Assembly: GCF_020536995.1 (NCBI RefSeq)
Contig: NC_068358.1
Location: forward strand, 45,505,085 to 45,569,084
From: Dreissena polymorpha
Lineage: Eukaryota > Mollusca > Bivalvia > Myida > Dreissenidae
DNA length: 64,000 nucleotides
Reading direction: 5' to 3'
Part shown: positions 23,846-35,542 of the stretch, piece after piece
How positions within the stretch are numbered: position 1 is the stretch's first letter
Layout of the letters: the number at the start of each line of letters is the position of its first letter
The notes under the pieces: model-generated
What the model saw: the letters and a program-made list of their open reading frames with translations, nothing else
Database searches by the model: none
Told to the model about the DNA's origin: nothing
Translations under genes and position numbers: made by a program

Positions 23846-24307
23846 AAATTAATTATATTCACATTTATGTCATTTTTCTGTAAAAGGGCCTTTATATTAT
23901 CGAAATTCGTACTCAAAAAACATGTTGATGCAGTTTTTTTCTAAAGAGAAGTTTGTTTAAGATTATCGGTAGCGCGTTTTACGGCATCGGATTTTGGGCG
24001 TGACTACAACTTGGGTACAGTCTAATATCGACCGGGTACGATTAAGTATATTTGCTGTACCTGGGGTACATGTAAGTATACTTAAGAGTACCCGGGGAAC
24101 ATGTTAGTAGTACCTGAGCCAACAATGACCAATTGATCTTTAGCTATAGTTAATAATTAAACACCTGCTGTTAATATTCACAAATCCACAAATTATATCT
24201 TGTTTTCATAAGGCTCACCCATATGCTTTGTTGACATTATTAAAGTGTTAATTTACTGCAGTGTGGCTTAAGGCCAAACATGTCTGCTACAGTTGTGTTA
24301 ATACAAT

Positions 24308-24755
24308 ATTATCGAGCCATGCTCTGGGAAAATGGGACTTAATTCATGTGCGTTAACCCTTTGCATGCTGGGAAATTTTTCGTCTGCTAAAATGTTGTCT
24401 GCTGAAATTCTTAAATTAGCATTTTCTTAGATTTTTTTCAAAGAATACTATCAGAACAGCAAACAGTTTGGATCCAGATGAGATGCCATGTTCTGTGGCG
24501 TCTCATCTGGATCCAAACTGTTTGCAAAGGCCTTCAAAATTCGGTTCCAGCACTGAAAGGGTTAAGTATCATCCAAGATTAGCCAGCGCAGTCTACACAG
24601 ACTCATCAGAGACTAAACTGGATTTAAGCTTAAAAGAGACTCCCTTTTAACAAAAAAGACAATAAAAGTGGAAAGTGTTTTCTAATTAGTCTATACAGAC
24701 CTGACACTTTACGCACATGCATTAGACCATTTTTCCCAGAGGGATTGCTTCCTAT
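24308..24755. repeat. foldback family A copy interrupted by a TTAA element
   Basis: The left part ends TTCATGTGCG and the right part resumes AAGTATCATCCAAGATTAGC, ending GACACTTTACGCACATGCAT and TTTTTCCCAGAGGG. The family C element at 24357-24561 lies exactly between them. Confidence 0.7.
24357..24561 (-). mobile_element. TTAA-flanked family C element (MITE), copy 2
   Basis: A 205-bp element with TTAA at 24353-24356 and 24562-24565, in inverse orientation to 19159-19373. The ends read CCCTTTGCATGCTGGG and CCAGCACTGAAAGGG, and it keeps the GGCGTCTCATC hairpin arm. Both copies sit inside family A repeats. Confidence 0.8.
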
Positions 24756-26840
24756 TTGCCTCATTTAAATTGTATACAAAGTGATGTAAATATTGGATGA
24801 GGCTGTCTAGAGAAAGAGCAGTGTGTATGCTCTAAAAGCCGTTATTGGTGCAATTCTGTGGTACTGTAAGTGAACATACCCGGTTACCTACTCAATAGTT
24901 AGTTGTTTTGTAGTTTTTATGTCATATATTGTATGATTATTTTTATTAAATTCTATTCTTTCATTTATTGTTACCTCTTTGTTAGTTTATCTTGTATTCA
25001 TTTCAAATATATTTTGTGCTAAAATATAGATATTTTTTATAAAGCTTAAAGTGACTAAATAATCCTTAAATAGGAAAAGAATCCTTAGATAGAGTTGTTC
25101 AAAGTCATGATATTCTGATTTTCTTATTGGTGTGAAAGCCTTCTACTATCAGTTATCTTTTATACACTGGTTGTCTGTTTCGGTGATGTCTATATCAGTT
25201 TACACAGTCACGTGCATGCTTTTTATGAGACATTGTGTTTGAGATTACTTTACAATCTGATTTCATCCCCTTTAAAATGCTAATTATTGTCAGTTCATAG
25301 CAGCCTGCATGCAGAAAGCTTGATATGACAGTTATAATGGTCGAATGTATGTGTGTGTGAGCGTGTGTGTTTCCAAGCTTTTCTGGACTTAAACTTTAAC
25401 ATTCATCCTGCAAAATTGCAGCTAGGGCAAAAGTCGAGGTCACGCTTAAGGCCAAAGGTCAAACATCTACATGGTACAAGTTGTTTAATAATTACAAGAA
25501 TTTGTAAGCTGAAGTCTTGATAGCTACCATAACTTAATTTGTGTATTCTATAACCACAGTTTGTTTTATTAAGAGAATGCCAGACTGTGGTCATGTACAA
25601 GAAATTTCAAGAGTGCTGTTCTGAGACATTTCATGTTTGAAGTGCTTGTAATCTTTGAGTGATAACAAAATGCTTACTCCATGCAATATTGTAGAATTTA
25701 TTTTACCTTCATTTGTCTATATTGTTTACAGGGTTTTTACTCCTAATGCAATTTTTAGATAAACAGGGAAGTTTTTATTTAAGTTCATATCCCTGTACAG
25801 TGAGGGTTCTTTTATTAATATTTGTATCCATGTTATGGCTTGTTTACTTATGTATGTTTCTGTCAAATGTCAAATTTAGCATTACCAATGTTATATAATG
25901 TTACTTTGAGTCTAGTGCGACAGTTGGACCTCTCTGATCTTGTCCGAGACGATAACCTGACAAATCTTGTTAATAAATGTATCATTGAACAATGAACCAA
26001 GAAAACTTCCATGTCCAGTATTAGTCTGTGTAACACACATTTCCAACGTTATATGTCACCCAAAGTTTCAACTTTATATTCTCCCACAGTTTCAACGTTA
26101 TATGTCATGCACAATTTATATGTTACCTGTCACATATATTGTAAAAGATGCTTTTCAGGCACATTGTAAACAGTTTTTGTTAGTAAATGTTAATGTGTTA
26201 GATGGCCAGTGAATTATTACACTCACATATGTATACATAATCTTGTAATATTAACATAACTTATTTCTATTCATTGACGGTCAAGTGTATAGGCAAAGAT
26301 CTATAAAGAAACATGTTTATTTATAGATCTTCGGTCAAGGTACTAGTAATAGCCTTTTCTGAGAATAGCTGTTGTTTTAACCCATTTTGTAATTGTTTTC
26401 ATTGGTATATTTCATCTAGGGACTTAAAAAGAAAACAGATGGCATGTTTTTCATTCTTTACTAGTCAAAATTTATGATCTACCGGTAATACATGTCATAG
26501 CAAGCAAGTTTTCTTTAGTGTTTAGATATGTTTCACGTACTGAACTAATGACTTTGTTTGCTACTTATCCAAGTCATATTACATATTTATGCTAGCATCA
26601 AGCATAAAATTGCAGTTAGGTTAATGTCTGTTAATTTTTTAATTTAAAGCAACGTATTGCAAGCTTTTTTAAGCCTTGATTCTAAAATAATTGATAAAAC
26701 AAAGTAAGCCAATAAACAATTAGTAGGCTGAAACTTTTGATAGTTTTATTGTATATTCACATGTTTGAATAATAGTAATGATAATACTTGTTCAATCCTC
26801 TCCCCTTATAATTATTAACATTTACATGTATTTTCATATG
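24756..26840. other. no gene seen
   Basis: AT-rich intergenic sequence. The open frames are short and hydrophobic or low-complexity, lack splice context and match no family I know. A short GT tract (25350-25370) is the only simple repeat of note. Confidence 0.45.
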
Positions 26841-26841
26841 T

Positions 26842-26880
<39 letters not shown>

Positions 26881-27045
26881 GTAACTGTTATACAACTAAT
26901 AATAATTATTATAATAATCTTCTCTGCTTGCTTTTCTTAACATTTACATTTTTATTCTCATGTTTGATTAATAATAATTACAACATTTATAATAATAATA
27001 ATAATAATAATAACATTAATATTAATAATAATTATAATAATTTAT
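26841..27045. repeat. (TAA)n / AAT-rich microsatellite cluster
   Basis: Two TAA tracts (about 26843-26880 and 26990-27012) are set in TAAT-rich sequence. The poly-Asn open frame across them is an artefact. Confidence 0.9.
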
Positions 27046-27138
27046 CTTGTAGCACAAACAGTGTTCACTTGCTTTTTGCCTTTAATCTACTTTTTAAATT
27101 GTACAGATTTCTGGTGATAATAAAATGATAACATTATG

Positions 27139-27206
27139 TTATATTATTGATTTATATATCAAATATCCATAGTTATATTATTGATTTATATATCAAATAT
27201 CCATAG
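27139..27206. repeat. perfect 34-bp tandem duplication
   Basis: The unit starting TTATATTATTGATTTATATA occurs at 27139-27172 and again at 27173-27206 with no difference, so it is recent. Confidence 0.9.
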
Positions 27207-27319
27207 TAAGAGCTTAGTATATTCAGAATTGTGCATTCTTTATTTTTATTAAAATGAATTAAACAATAAATCACATTTTGCATCATCAAGTTTTGTCTTT
27301 TTCATTTAAAAAAAATGAA

Positions 27320-27890
27320 GCTGTGCAGCCTGCAAAGGCTAATCAGGGATGACTTTAAAGGGGCCTTGTCACGTTTTGGTAAATTGACAAAATTGAAAAA
27401 AATTGGTTCGGAGTTGCAAATTTTTGTTGCAGTTTTGATATTTGTGAGGAAACAGTAATACTGAACAGTTAGCATGCTCTAAAATATCCATTATATGCAT
27501 TGTTTGATGATATAAAAAACCTGAAAATTATAAAGCGTTGCAATGCGAAACAATTTAATAATTTGGAGAGTTCTGTTATTGTCGTTATATTTTGTGATAC
27601 TAATGGGATTGCTTATATAAAGTATAAAATACATCACTCATTGTATGAGCACGGATAGCGGAGTGGTCTAAGCGATAGACTTTTACTCCAGGGGTCAGTG
27701 GTTTGAGCCCAGTTATGTGTTACTTTTTTTTCTTTTTTTAATGTTATTCTTGTTTTTACTGTAGCTTTTTAGATCCAACGTTTACATTTATCAACATAAA
27801 GCATTTATAGACAAGCTTCAATACATGTCAAAATCTGTGAAAAGGCCCCTTTAACAAACATGCATTAAGTCCATTTTTTCCAGAACGCGG
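27320..27890. repeat. foldback family A copy interrupted by a TTAA element
   Basis: The left part reads CTGTGCAGCCTGCAAAGGCT then AATCAGGGATGAC; the right part reads CAAACATGCATTAAGTCC then TTCCAGAACGCGGC. These are consecutive in intact family A members and are split here by the element at 27359-27850. Confidence 0.65.
27359..27850 (+). mobile_element. 492-bp TTAA-flanked inverted-repeat element carrying a tRNA-like region
   Basis: It is flanked by TTAA at 27355-27358 and 27851-27854. The ends are inverted: AGGGGCCTTGTCACGTTTTGG, less its last base, pairs loosely with ATCTGTGAAAAGGCCCCT. At about 27648-27710 there is a tRNA-like head: an A-box-like TAGCGGAGTGGTCTAAGCG and a B-box-like GGTTTGAGCCC at the right spacing, followed by T-rich runs. 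The acceptor stem does not pair, so it is not a functional tRNA gene. It reads as a SINE captured by, or evolved into, a TTAA-type element. Confidence 0.75.
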
Positions 27891-28114
27891 CCCAACAGTA
27901 AACATGTTATAGCTGGACATTGAAGCTGTACGGAATTTCACAATTCTTCTCAATATTTTGAGTATAATAACAGAAATGTGCACATTGTTAGATAATTATT
28001 CATAAGTCTTTTAAGAATGACATGTTGTCAGTTTGTGTGGTTTTGATGATTTGATGAATTGATGTCAAGAAATGTATTTTTAAATTAAATCTACTTGGTA
28101 GATGTCGTGAGCCT

Positions 28115-28455
28115 CTGCACTCTGAATCTGAATTAATTATATGAATTAATTGAATTATATGTATCTGAATTAATGAATTAATTATATGAATTAATTGAAT
28201 TATATGTATCTGAATTAATTAATAAATTATATGAATTAATTGAATTATATGTATCTGAATTAATTATATGTATTAATTGAATTCTCTGTATATGAATCAA
28301 TTATATGAATTAATTGAATTATATGTATCTGAATTAATTAATGAATTAATTGAATTATATGTATCTGAATTAATGAATTAATTATATGAATTAATGGAAT
28401 TATTTGTATCTGAGTTAATGAATTAATTATATGAATTAATTTAATTATATGTATC
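28115..28455. repeat. AT-rich tandem repeat
   Basis: Repeats of TGAATTAATTATATGAATTA followed by ATTGAATTATATGTATC, with a variable number of short GAATTAAT blocks per unit. It is self-complementary over most of its length. Confidence 0.85.
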
Positions 28456-28766
28456 GCCGCCATTGCTGACTTTACGTCTTCAGTGTTTGGTTCAGGTTTC
28501 GACTGTGTTCTTTTCATAGTCATACAATAATGTCTTGACAATAATAGCAATATAATTCTGCCATTCTGGGTATTTGTATGACCTTTTTTTGTAAAAGATG
28601 AAGTCAAAAGGCCCCGTGTCGCTCACCTTAAACCCAAATAAAATGAACAGTTTTGATCCTTTTTCAAGAACCATTTCAGAACGTGGCTAAGATATTATCA
28701 GAACATATATTATTATCAAGTGTTCTCAGTTTACTTGACTCAATGACCTGCATGTAGTTTTTTTAA

Positions 28767-29845
28767 TAGCTCACCTGATTGCTCAGGTGAGCTTTTGTAA
28801 CCGGTCTTTGTCCGTCGTCTGTCCGTCCATCCACATTTGTTCGTAAACACTCTAGAGGTCACATTTATTGTCCGATCTTCATGAAACTTGGTCAGAAGCT
28901 TCGTCCCAATGAAATCTCGGTCGAGTTTGAAACTGGGTCGTGCCGGGTAAAAAACTAGGTCACTGGGTCAAAAAAAAGAAAAACCTTGTAAACACTGTAG
29001 AAGTCACATTTCATGCCCAATCTTCATGAAACTTTGTCAAAATGTTTGTCTTAATGATATGTTGGTTGAGCTCAAAAGTGGTTCCGGCCTGTTGAAAAAC
29101 ATGGCCGCCAGTGGGCGGGGCAGTTTTCCTTATTTCGCTATAGAGAAACCATGTAATCACACTAGAAGTCACAATTTTTGCCCAATCATCATGAAAGTTG
29201 GACTAAACATTGGTTTTATTGATATCTCGGATGAGTTTGAAAATGGTCTAGATTGGTGAAAAACATGGCCGCCAGTGGGCGGGGCATTTTTCTCTATTTG
29301 TATATAGTGAAAACATGTGAACACTCTAGAAGTCACATTTTTGGCCCAATTTTCATGAAATTTGGTCAGAACATTTGTTTCCTTGGTACGAGAGTTGAGT
29401 TAAAAAATGGTTCTGGTCAGTTGAGTAACATGGCTGCTGGGGGGGGGTAGTTTTCTTATATTTATATAGTAAAAAAAGCTTGTGAACACTGTAGAAGTCA
29501 CATTGTTTGCCCAATCATCATGAAATTTGGTGAAATGATTGGTTTTATATATATATCAGATGAGTTCGCAAATGGTCCCGATCGGTGAAAAAACATGGCC
29601 GCCAGGGGGGGTGCAGTTTTCCTTATGTGACTAGAGAGATACCTTGTGATCGAACACTATAGAAGTCTCATTTTTTGCCTAATCATCGTGAAACTTGGTC
29701 AATACATTGGTTTTATTGATTTCTCGGACAAGTTGGAAAATGGTCCAGATTGGTGAAAAACATGGCCGCCAGTGGGCGGGGCATTTTTCTCTATATGTAT
29801 ATAGTGAAAACATGTGAACACTCTAGAAGTGTGAAACACACTTTT
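28767..29845 (+). repeat. long interspersed element, second copy, 3' end missing
   Basis: It opens TAGCTCACCTGATTGCTCAG and holds about six ~170-bp units with CATGGCCGCCAGTGGGCGG. It lacks the closing motif: at 29846 a fresh copy begins. Repeat translations such as NMAASGRG account for the open frames here. Confidence 0.7.
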
Positions 29846-30371
29846 AAGCTCACCTGATTGCTCAGGTGAGGTTTTAGAATTGGTCTTTGTCTGCCGTCCG
29901 TTCGTCCACATTTGGTTTGTAAACACTCTAGCATTCACACTTCTCAAGCATTCTTTATGAAAGTTGCTGAACGATCTCAGTCAAGTTTGATAATGAACAA
30001 AATCACATAATCAATGCCATAATTATTGCCCTTAGATTTCCAAAATTTTCATTATATTATACAAAATCCTTATAAACACTAGAGGTCACAATTTTGTTTC
30101 AGATTTTATGAATCTTGGTCAAAATACACATGTATTTATTTTTGTAAGCAAAGTTTGATGTTTGGTATGGGGGGTCAACTCAAAATATAGGTCACCAGGT
30201 AAAATCTTACAAAAACAAAAACACTCCATACGCCAGAGTTTTGGTTCAATAATGATGAAACTTGACCAGGATGTTTGTCTGGACTATATCTAGGTCAAGT
30301 TTGACGTTTGGTAAAGATTAAATGAACAACTCCTCTCAGGTGAGCAAAATAGGGCCATCTTGGCCCTCTTG
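29846..30371 (+). repeat. short copy of the same element
   Basis: It opens AGCTCACCTGATTGCTCAGG and closes CTCCTCTCAGGTGAGC, then AGGGCCATCTTGGCCCTCTT. It is about a quarter of the length of the copy at 21620 and has none of the 145-bp units. Confidence 0.7.
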
Positions 30372-30378
30372 TATCATG

Positions 30379-30810
30379 TGTGTCGTGGTTTTGAACTTTT
30401 TTTTAAATATGCCATAATGGTGTGATCTCACTTGATCCAGTTTCAAACTAAGCGGAGATATCATTGGGATCAATGTGGCCTTAAGAATGTGCATAGGCTT
30501 TTTCTTTAATATTACTTCTTGACATAGTGTTTCACCCCATGTGACACAGTTGCAAACTCAGTTTAGATATCATTAGGACATATTCTCTGACTATGTTGCA
30601 TGAACATTGGGTAATAAATAATGCCTCTTGAGTGTTTACAAGCATTTTCTCCAATTTTTCCCTTGTAACCCAGTTTTTTACCAAACGTGAACCAGTTACG
30701 TAACATCCGAGATATAATCTATCTTCTGACAAAGTTTCATGTAGTATTAACTATAAAATGTTCATAAGCTTTCTCTTTAATTTTAAATGTGAACTATATT
30801 TTTACCCCCA
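30379..30810. repeat. tandem-repeat array, left part, split by a LINE
   Basis: Diverged units contain CAGTTTCAAACTAAGC, the ATAAGCTTTCTCTTTAATTT type stretch and a ACCCCCACAT stretch. The same units resume at 32611-33350, so one array was split. Confidence 0.55.
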
Positions 30811-32610
30811 CATATCATCATCATAATCATCATCATCATCATCATCAATCCCTTGACCGGTTGGCCTTTGGGGGAAATGAGTGACATTGATATAAAATCC
30901 TCCTCCAGTGAGGTCTGTTGTGTGTTGCTAAGAGTACCTGTAATTCATCCATGGGAAGGAATGTCCACTCTTTCACATTGGCCATCAGCTTTTCTTCTGA
31001 CGGCCTTGACGTCGACCTCCCTTTAGCGTGCCCTGAAGAACAGTCTTACACAGAGAGGAGTGCCTGGCAACATGTCCACAACAGAGAGGAGTGCCTGGCA
31101 ACATGTCCACAACAAGCCAGCTTTTGTCATTTGACGGTCGCCAGTAGGGGCTTTTGTGGACCAACAAGTGTTGCAGTCATATTCTGGATGTACTCGTTGG
31201 TCTTGTTCTCCATGTAGGAGATGCAAAGCAGTATTCGGAGACATTTATGTTCAAATGCCTGTATCCTGCGTTCTGTGTCCACATGAAGGGTCCAGGTCTC
31301 GCAGTCAAAGAGTAGGATGGAGACTACGAGGGATTTGTAGAGCCTGTACTTGGTGGGGAAGCTGATGGAACTGGTTGTCAACAACCTACTTAGTCTGGCC
31401 ATCGCTGTCATTGCCATGGCAATTCTTATTCCGACCTCAGGGGTACTGGTTCCATCATTGGACAGGTTGGCACCCAAGTATGTGCAGCTGGTCACTTCTT
31501 CTAGCTTCATATCGTTCATGGTGCACTGGTCTGGGTCATGTTTACCATGATCTTCAATTCCTCCATGCTGACCTCCATCCTGTATGCTCATGCACTTTTA
31601 TAATCTGTGGGTGAGATCTTAAAGTTCACTGCTGTAGTCACCCACGAGGCCAATGGCATCCGCGAATCTCAAGTTGGAGATGGGTCTTCCAGCGAGATAG
31701 AGGTGTGACGGTCTCAATGACCGTCTCCTGCATTATCTTCTCAAAGAAAAGGTTGAACAGGATGGGAGAGAGCAGACAACCCTGACGGACACCCACTGAT
31801 GTCCTGAAAAGTCCCCCTTCTTTTCGTTGAGAAATACTGCCCTGTTGGTGTTCTTAGAGTTCTTGAATGACGTGCACCAGTCCTTCATCAATGTTGATTC
31901 ATCTCATAACATGCCATGTGCCCTCTTGCCACATGCGGTCAAAAGCTTTCTTAAAGTCAATGAAGTTGTGTAAGAGCTTGCGTTGATGTTGCAGGTGTTT
32001 CTCAATGATGATTCTGTAGCTGAAAATCTGTTCCACTGCGCTCCGCCTAGCTCTTTTCCAGCCTGCTTCTCGGCCAGCAGTTCCTCGGCCTTACTTTTCG
32101 TTCGATTAAGGGTGATGCGTAGCATGGCTGCTGGAATGACTGATGGTGCGGTAATTCTCGCACCACTTGAGTTTGCCCTTTTTCGGAAGGTGTATGACAA
32201 GTCACCTGTGTCCACTGCTCAGGCCACTTCTCCTCCCAGATCTTTTGGCATAGTGCCGTCATTGCTGCGGTCGTTTCCTTTCCTCCGTGCTTAATCAGCT
32301 TGGAAGGGACGTTGTCCACTCTCGGAGATTTTCCTGCCTTAAGACTACGCACTGCCTCCTCCACCTCTGCCTTAAGTATGGGCGGACGTTCTTCTGGGAT
32401 CGTTCTGAAGGAGACTGGAGTCTGGTTGAAGCAGGTAGTTGTAGAGGTAACTGCAGTATTCAGTCCACCTGTTAAGGACTGCGGCACTTTCGGTAAGGAG
32501 ATTCTCGTTAGCGTCTGATATGACACTTGACTTGGGCTGACTGTTCCTCGTAAGAGTCTTGCGGGTGCTGTAGAGCTTATTACTGCTTCCTGCGATCATC
32601 TTTTTGTCAT
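30811..32610 (-). mobile_element. RTE-like non-LTR retrotransposon (LINE), 5'-truncated and decayed
   Basis: Minus-strand frames carry reverse transcriptase and C-terminal segments in order. 32526-32320 has EEAVRSLKAGKSPRVDNVPS. About 32260-31640 spans the palm, including a stretch resembling VGVRQGCLLSPILFNLFFEK in a translated gap region. 31591-31127 has LGANLSNDGTSTPEVGIRI, KYRLYKSLVVSILLFDCETW and RRIQAFEHKCLRILL. 31167-30985 has KTVLQGTLKGGRRQGRQKK. The 3' end is a run of ATG (seen as CAT, 30817-30847), a simple-repeat tail common in RTE elements. Several frameshifts and a 31-bp tandem duplication at 31051-31112 show it is inactive. The endonuclease domain is absent. Confidence 0.85.
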
Positions 32611-33350
32611 ATGACCCCCACACTAACCAGTTTCAGACTAGATCAAGATGTCATGGAGTGAAATGTTGAAACCAAGTTTCAAGAAGATATGACAATAAAT
32701 GATGCCTCTAGATCGTTCACAAGCATGTTCTTTAATTGTCCTCGTAACCCAATTGTTGACCCACTGTGTCAAGTATCAGTTAGATCAATCTCTGACCAAG
32801 TTTCACAAAGAATTAGCAATAAATAGCCTTCAACGTGTTTATAAGCTTTCTGATTTATATTTTAACATGTGGCCTATATTATGACTTCCAAATAACCCAG
32901 TTTCAAACTCAATCAGGATGTCGTTGTGCCAAATGTTCCAACCAAGTTTAATGAATATTTGGCAATAAATGATGCATGCAGCTAGTTCACACGCATTTTC
33001 TTAGATTTGTCACGTGACCAAGTTTTTGACCCACCGTGAACTTGTTGCGCACGCGACCAAGAAATAAGTGAGATCAATATCTCTGAACAAGTGTCCCGAA
33101 GAAATACGCTTTAATTTTAATTTATCATGTGACCCCCCCCCCCCCATAACCCAGTCTTTATTTCAGTCTAGATGTAGATGTGCCAAAAGTTCTGACCAAT
33201 GGGCAAGAAGATGGGATCATTAAATGTGACCCCTGGAGATTTCACAAGGCTTTTAAATTTGACCTTGTGACCTAAATTCTGACCCCATGCAATCCAGCCT
33301 CGATCTCAATCGAGACACCAGTTGCAAGTTTCGTAAAGATTGGGCAATAC
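32611..33350. repeat. tandem-repeat array, right part
   Basis: Continuation of 30379-30810: units of about 150-170 bp with GTTTCAAACTCAATCAGG, the AGCAATAAATAGCC type stretch and CATGTGACCCCCC. A run of 13 C is at 33127-33143 with neighbours. Confidence 0.55.
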
Positions 33351-35542
33351 ATGTGCCAACCTCGATTTCCGATCGCCGAAAGCATTTGAATCAGAATGAT
33401 ATATGAAGTGAAATAGACGACTTCTCGATATAGCAAAAAAAACGTTCAATTCCTCTTTTATTTATTAATATATTTATCCAAATAAAAATGTGGTCTGTAA
33501 CACGTTTGATGATTATGACTTTACATATGGTAAGATTTTTACGAAGCTTCAACGTAACATATTTAAGTGCCGACTGGACCTGGACGCATCATGAATAGGG
33601 AAGTGCTACTGGATTCCTAAATCTGCGTTATGAATGCGCGTTAAAGATCCGCGTTGTGTCAAATGAAACCTGTTATCTAATGGTGCCCTCAATGTTTTGA
33701 ACTGTAGTTCGCCATATGACGCCATATTACCCGCCGTAAATGAGCACTCCTAAAGAGAAGCGATTATGATGATCAGATAACGGGTACCAAACATGCGATT
33801 ACCGTTAGGTATCAGCTGCAAGCATGCGGTGCATTTAGGCGTAAGTCTTGAAAAAGCAATATTTAACAAACTTCGGTAAATTTAACATTTATAAGTAATA
33901 TACAGTGTATATGCATTATATAAGCTTTAAGGTCAGCTCGGTTTGGAGGTGGCGCACGTTCCCTATCGGACCTATCCTCTTCGAGTAGGTATATCCCCTG
34001 AAAACAAATGTGTTGCTGGATGACATTTACAGGTCGACAAATCAATTGTTGTGTCCTTGTTTCATCTTACCAATTTTACCTTTCACAGAGACGAAGATAA
34101 CGTCCCTGACTTTCATTACGATAGTTTTCTGTTACTGTCATGCGAAACCTCAGATTCGCAAGCATTGTACATATGTGCTTGGTAAAAAAAATGTATACAC
34201 AAAAGAAAAATCAGGATGATTTTAATAAGGACATTGCAGCTATAAATTAAGATGATTCGACCCAACTTTCGTGAATCTTGTAAAATAAGTATGTAGGACA
34301 CACTACGGGTCTACACATAATGCAGCCTTGGGCGCGAAGAAACCTCATGAACTTCGAAATACACACACGAACACTCTCTTCTCTGTATACTCTCTTATAC
34401 GGTCCCAACACTCCCCGCAGCCATTACCTTCCCGTAAAACTGTAGTCAAGGCATTCACAAGCGAAATCCGTCAAGATATTGAACGCTTTCTAGTTTATAA
34501 TTTCGCCTACTTGTCTGGAAAAGTGTATTTGATCTTTACATAATTGGAAAATTGCATTTGAGGGTTACAGTTAAAAGAGGAACAATCGATACAAGTAAAT
34601 ACTTAAGCATCAAATATAAATAAACAATACTATTTTCATTCAAACATCATCAATCGCGCGATGCTTTAGGGCGGCTGGGATACGCTAGAGCGATGTTCGG
34701 AACCTGTCACATCTCTGCGTGGAGGTTGCTACGCCCCTGACATCTCGGCCTCGTGGGACTTGCGCTCCGGGTGACCTGCCTTACAATTTCATTGTAAACG
34801 CGTGTCATGTTACAGTAGCGCGGGCCTTTGTTCTGCACTCGCTGAAAATCTGTTTCGAGTTTGTAACCATACTTCATAAACGTGTTTGTGGGAGCCAGTT
34901 AATCATATTTTGTTAATGTGTGGGTGTGCGATTTTAAGGGCTAAGGTTTTGCATTACTATGGAGGCATTTTTGCATTGGAATAATTGCCGTGATAAAGCG
35001 TCTTTCTTGTTGAATTAATGTGCGGATCTGCCGAGCTCAGAAATCAGAAAGTGAGGAATTTTGGCTCTATGTAGATATTCGGCTTTATTGAAATTTCAGC
35101 CTGCCAAGTGAATCATTGTTGTATAGATTCTCAGATGATAACGCACCAGATGAAATGATGGATACGGTATATAATAAAACACGAGTTCAGTGCCAAATTA
35201 GATTCTAATCGCGAAACTCTTCTCGTGATTTTTTTATCGTATAGTGAATCAACAAAGAGTGCCTTCTTTTTTTTAACCTGGAATACAAATCTCAACACAT
35301 CTTTCATCATAACTATTATATTTATTATGAAATTTCGGAAATAATAAATAGCAGCACGTGCCCTAGTTTTATTTGCTGCTTCAAAAATATATATCGTATC
35401 AACTAAAATTGTATGGAATTAGAGACCCGACGTTCTGAGGGAAAATAATACATATGTACGTAAATGTAGTTATTTACCATCAGTGTTACTTACATTGTTG
35501 CTATATGCACCTCATGTGAGAGTATATAATATTGTAACTGTC
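33351..35542. other. otopetrin 5' flank; no coding gene seen
   Basis: No convincing coding exon. A locally GC-richer patch at about 34670-34780 ends in a donor-like CTCCGGGTGACC and could be a non-coding first exon of the otopetrin gene, but nothing beyond composition supports this. Open frames here show no family resemblance. Confidence 0.3.

Noticed and set aside
26778-27128. Poly-Asn protein
   Set aside because: Translation of TAA microsatellites.
27640-27715. tRNA-Leu/Ser-like gene
   Set aside because: The acceptor stem does not pair and it sits within an inverted-repeat element, so it is a SINE-like segment.
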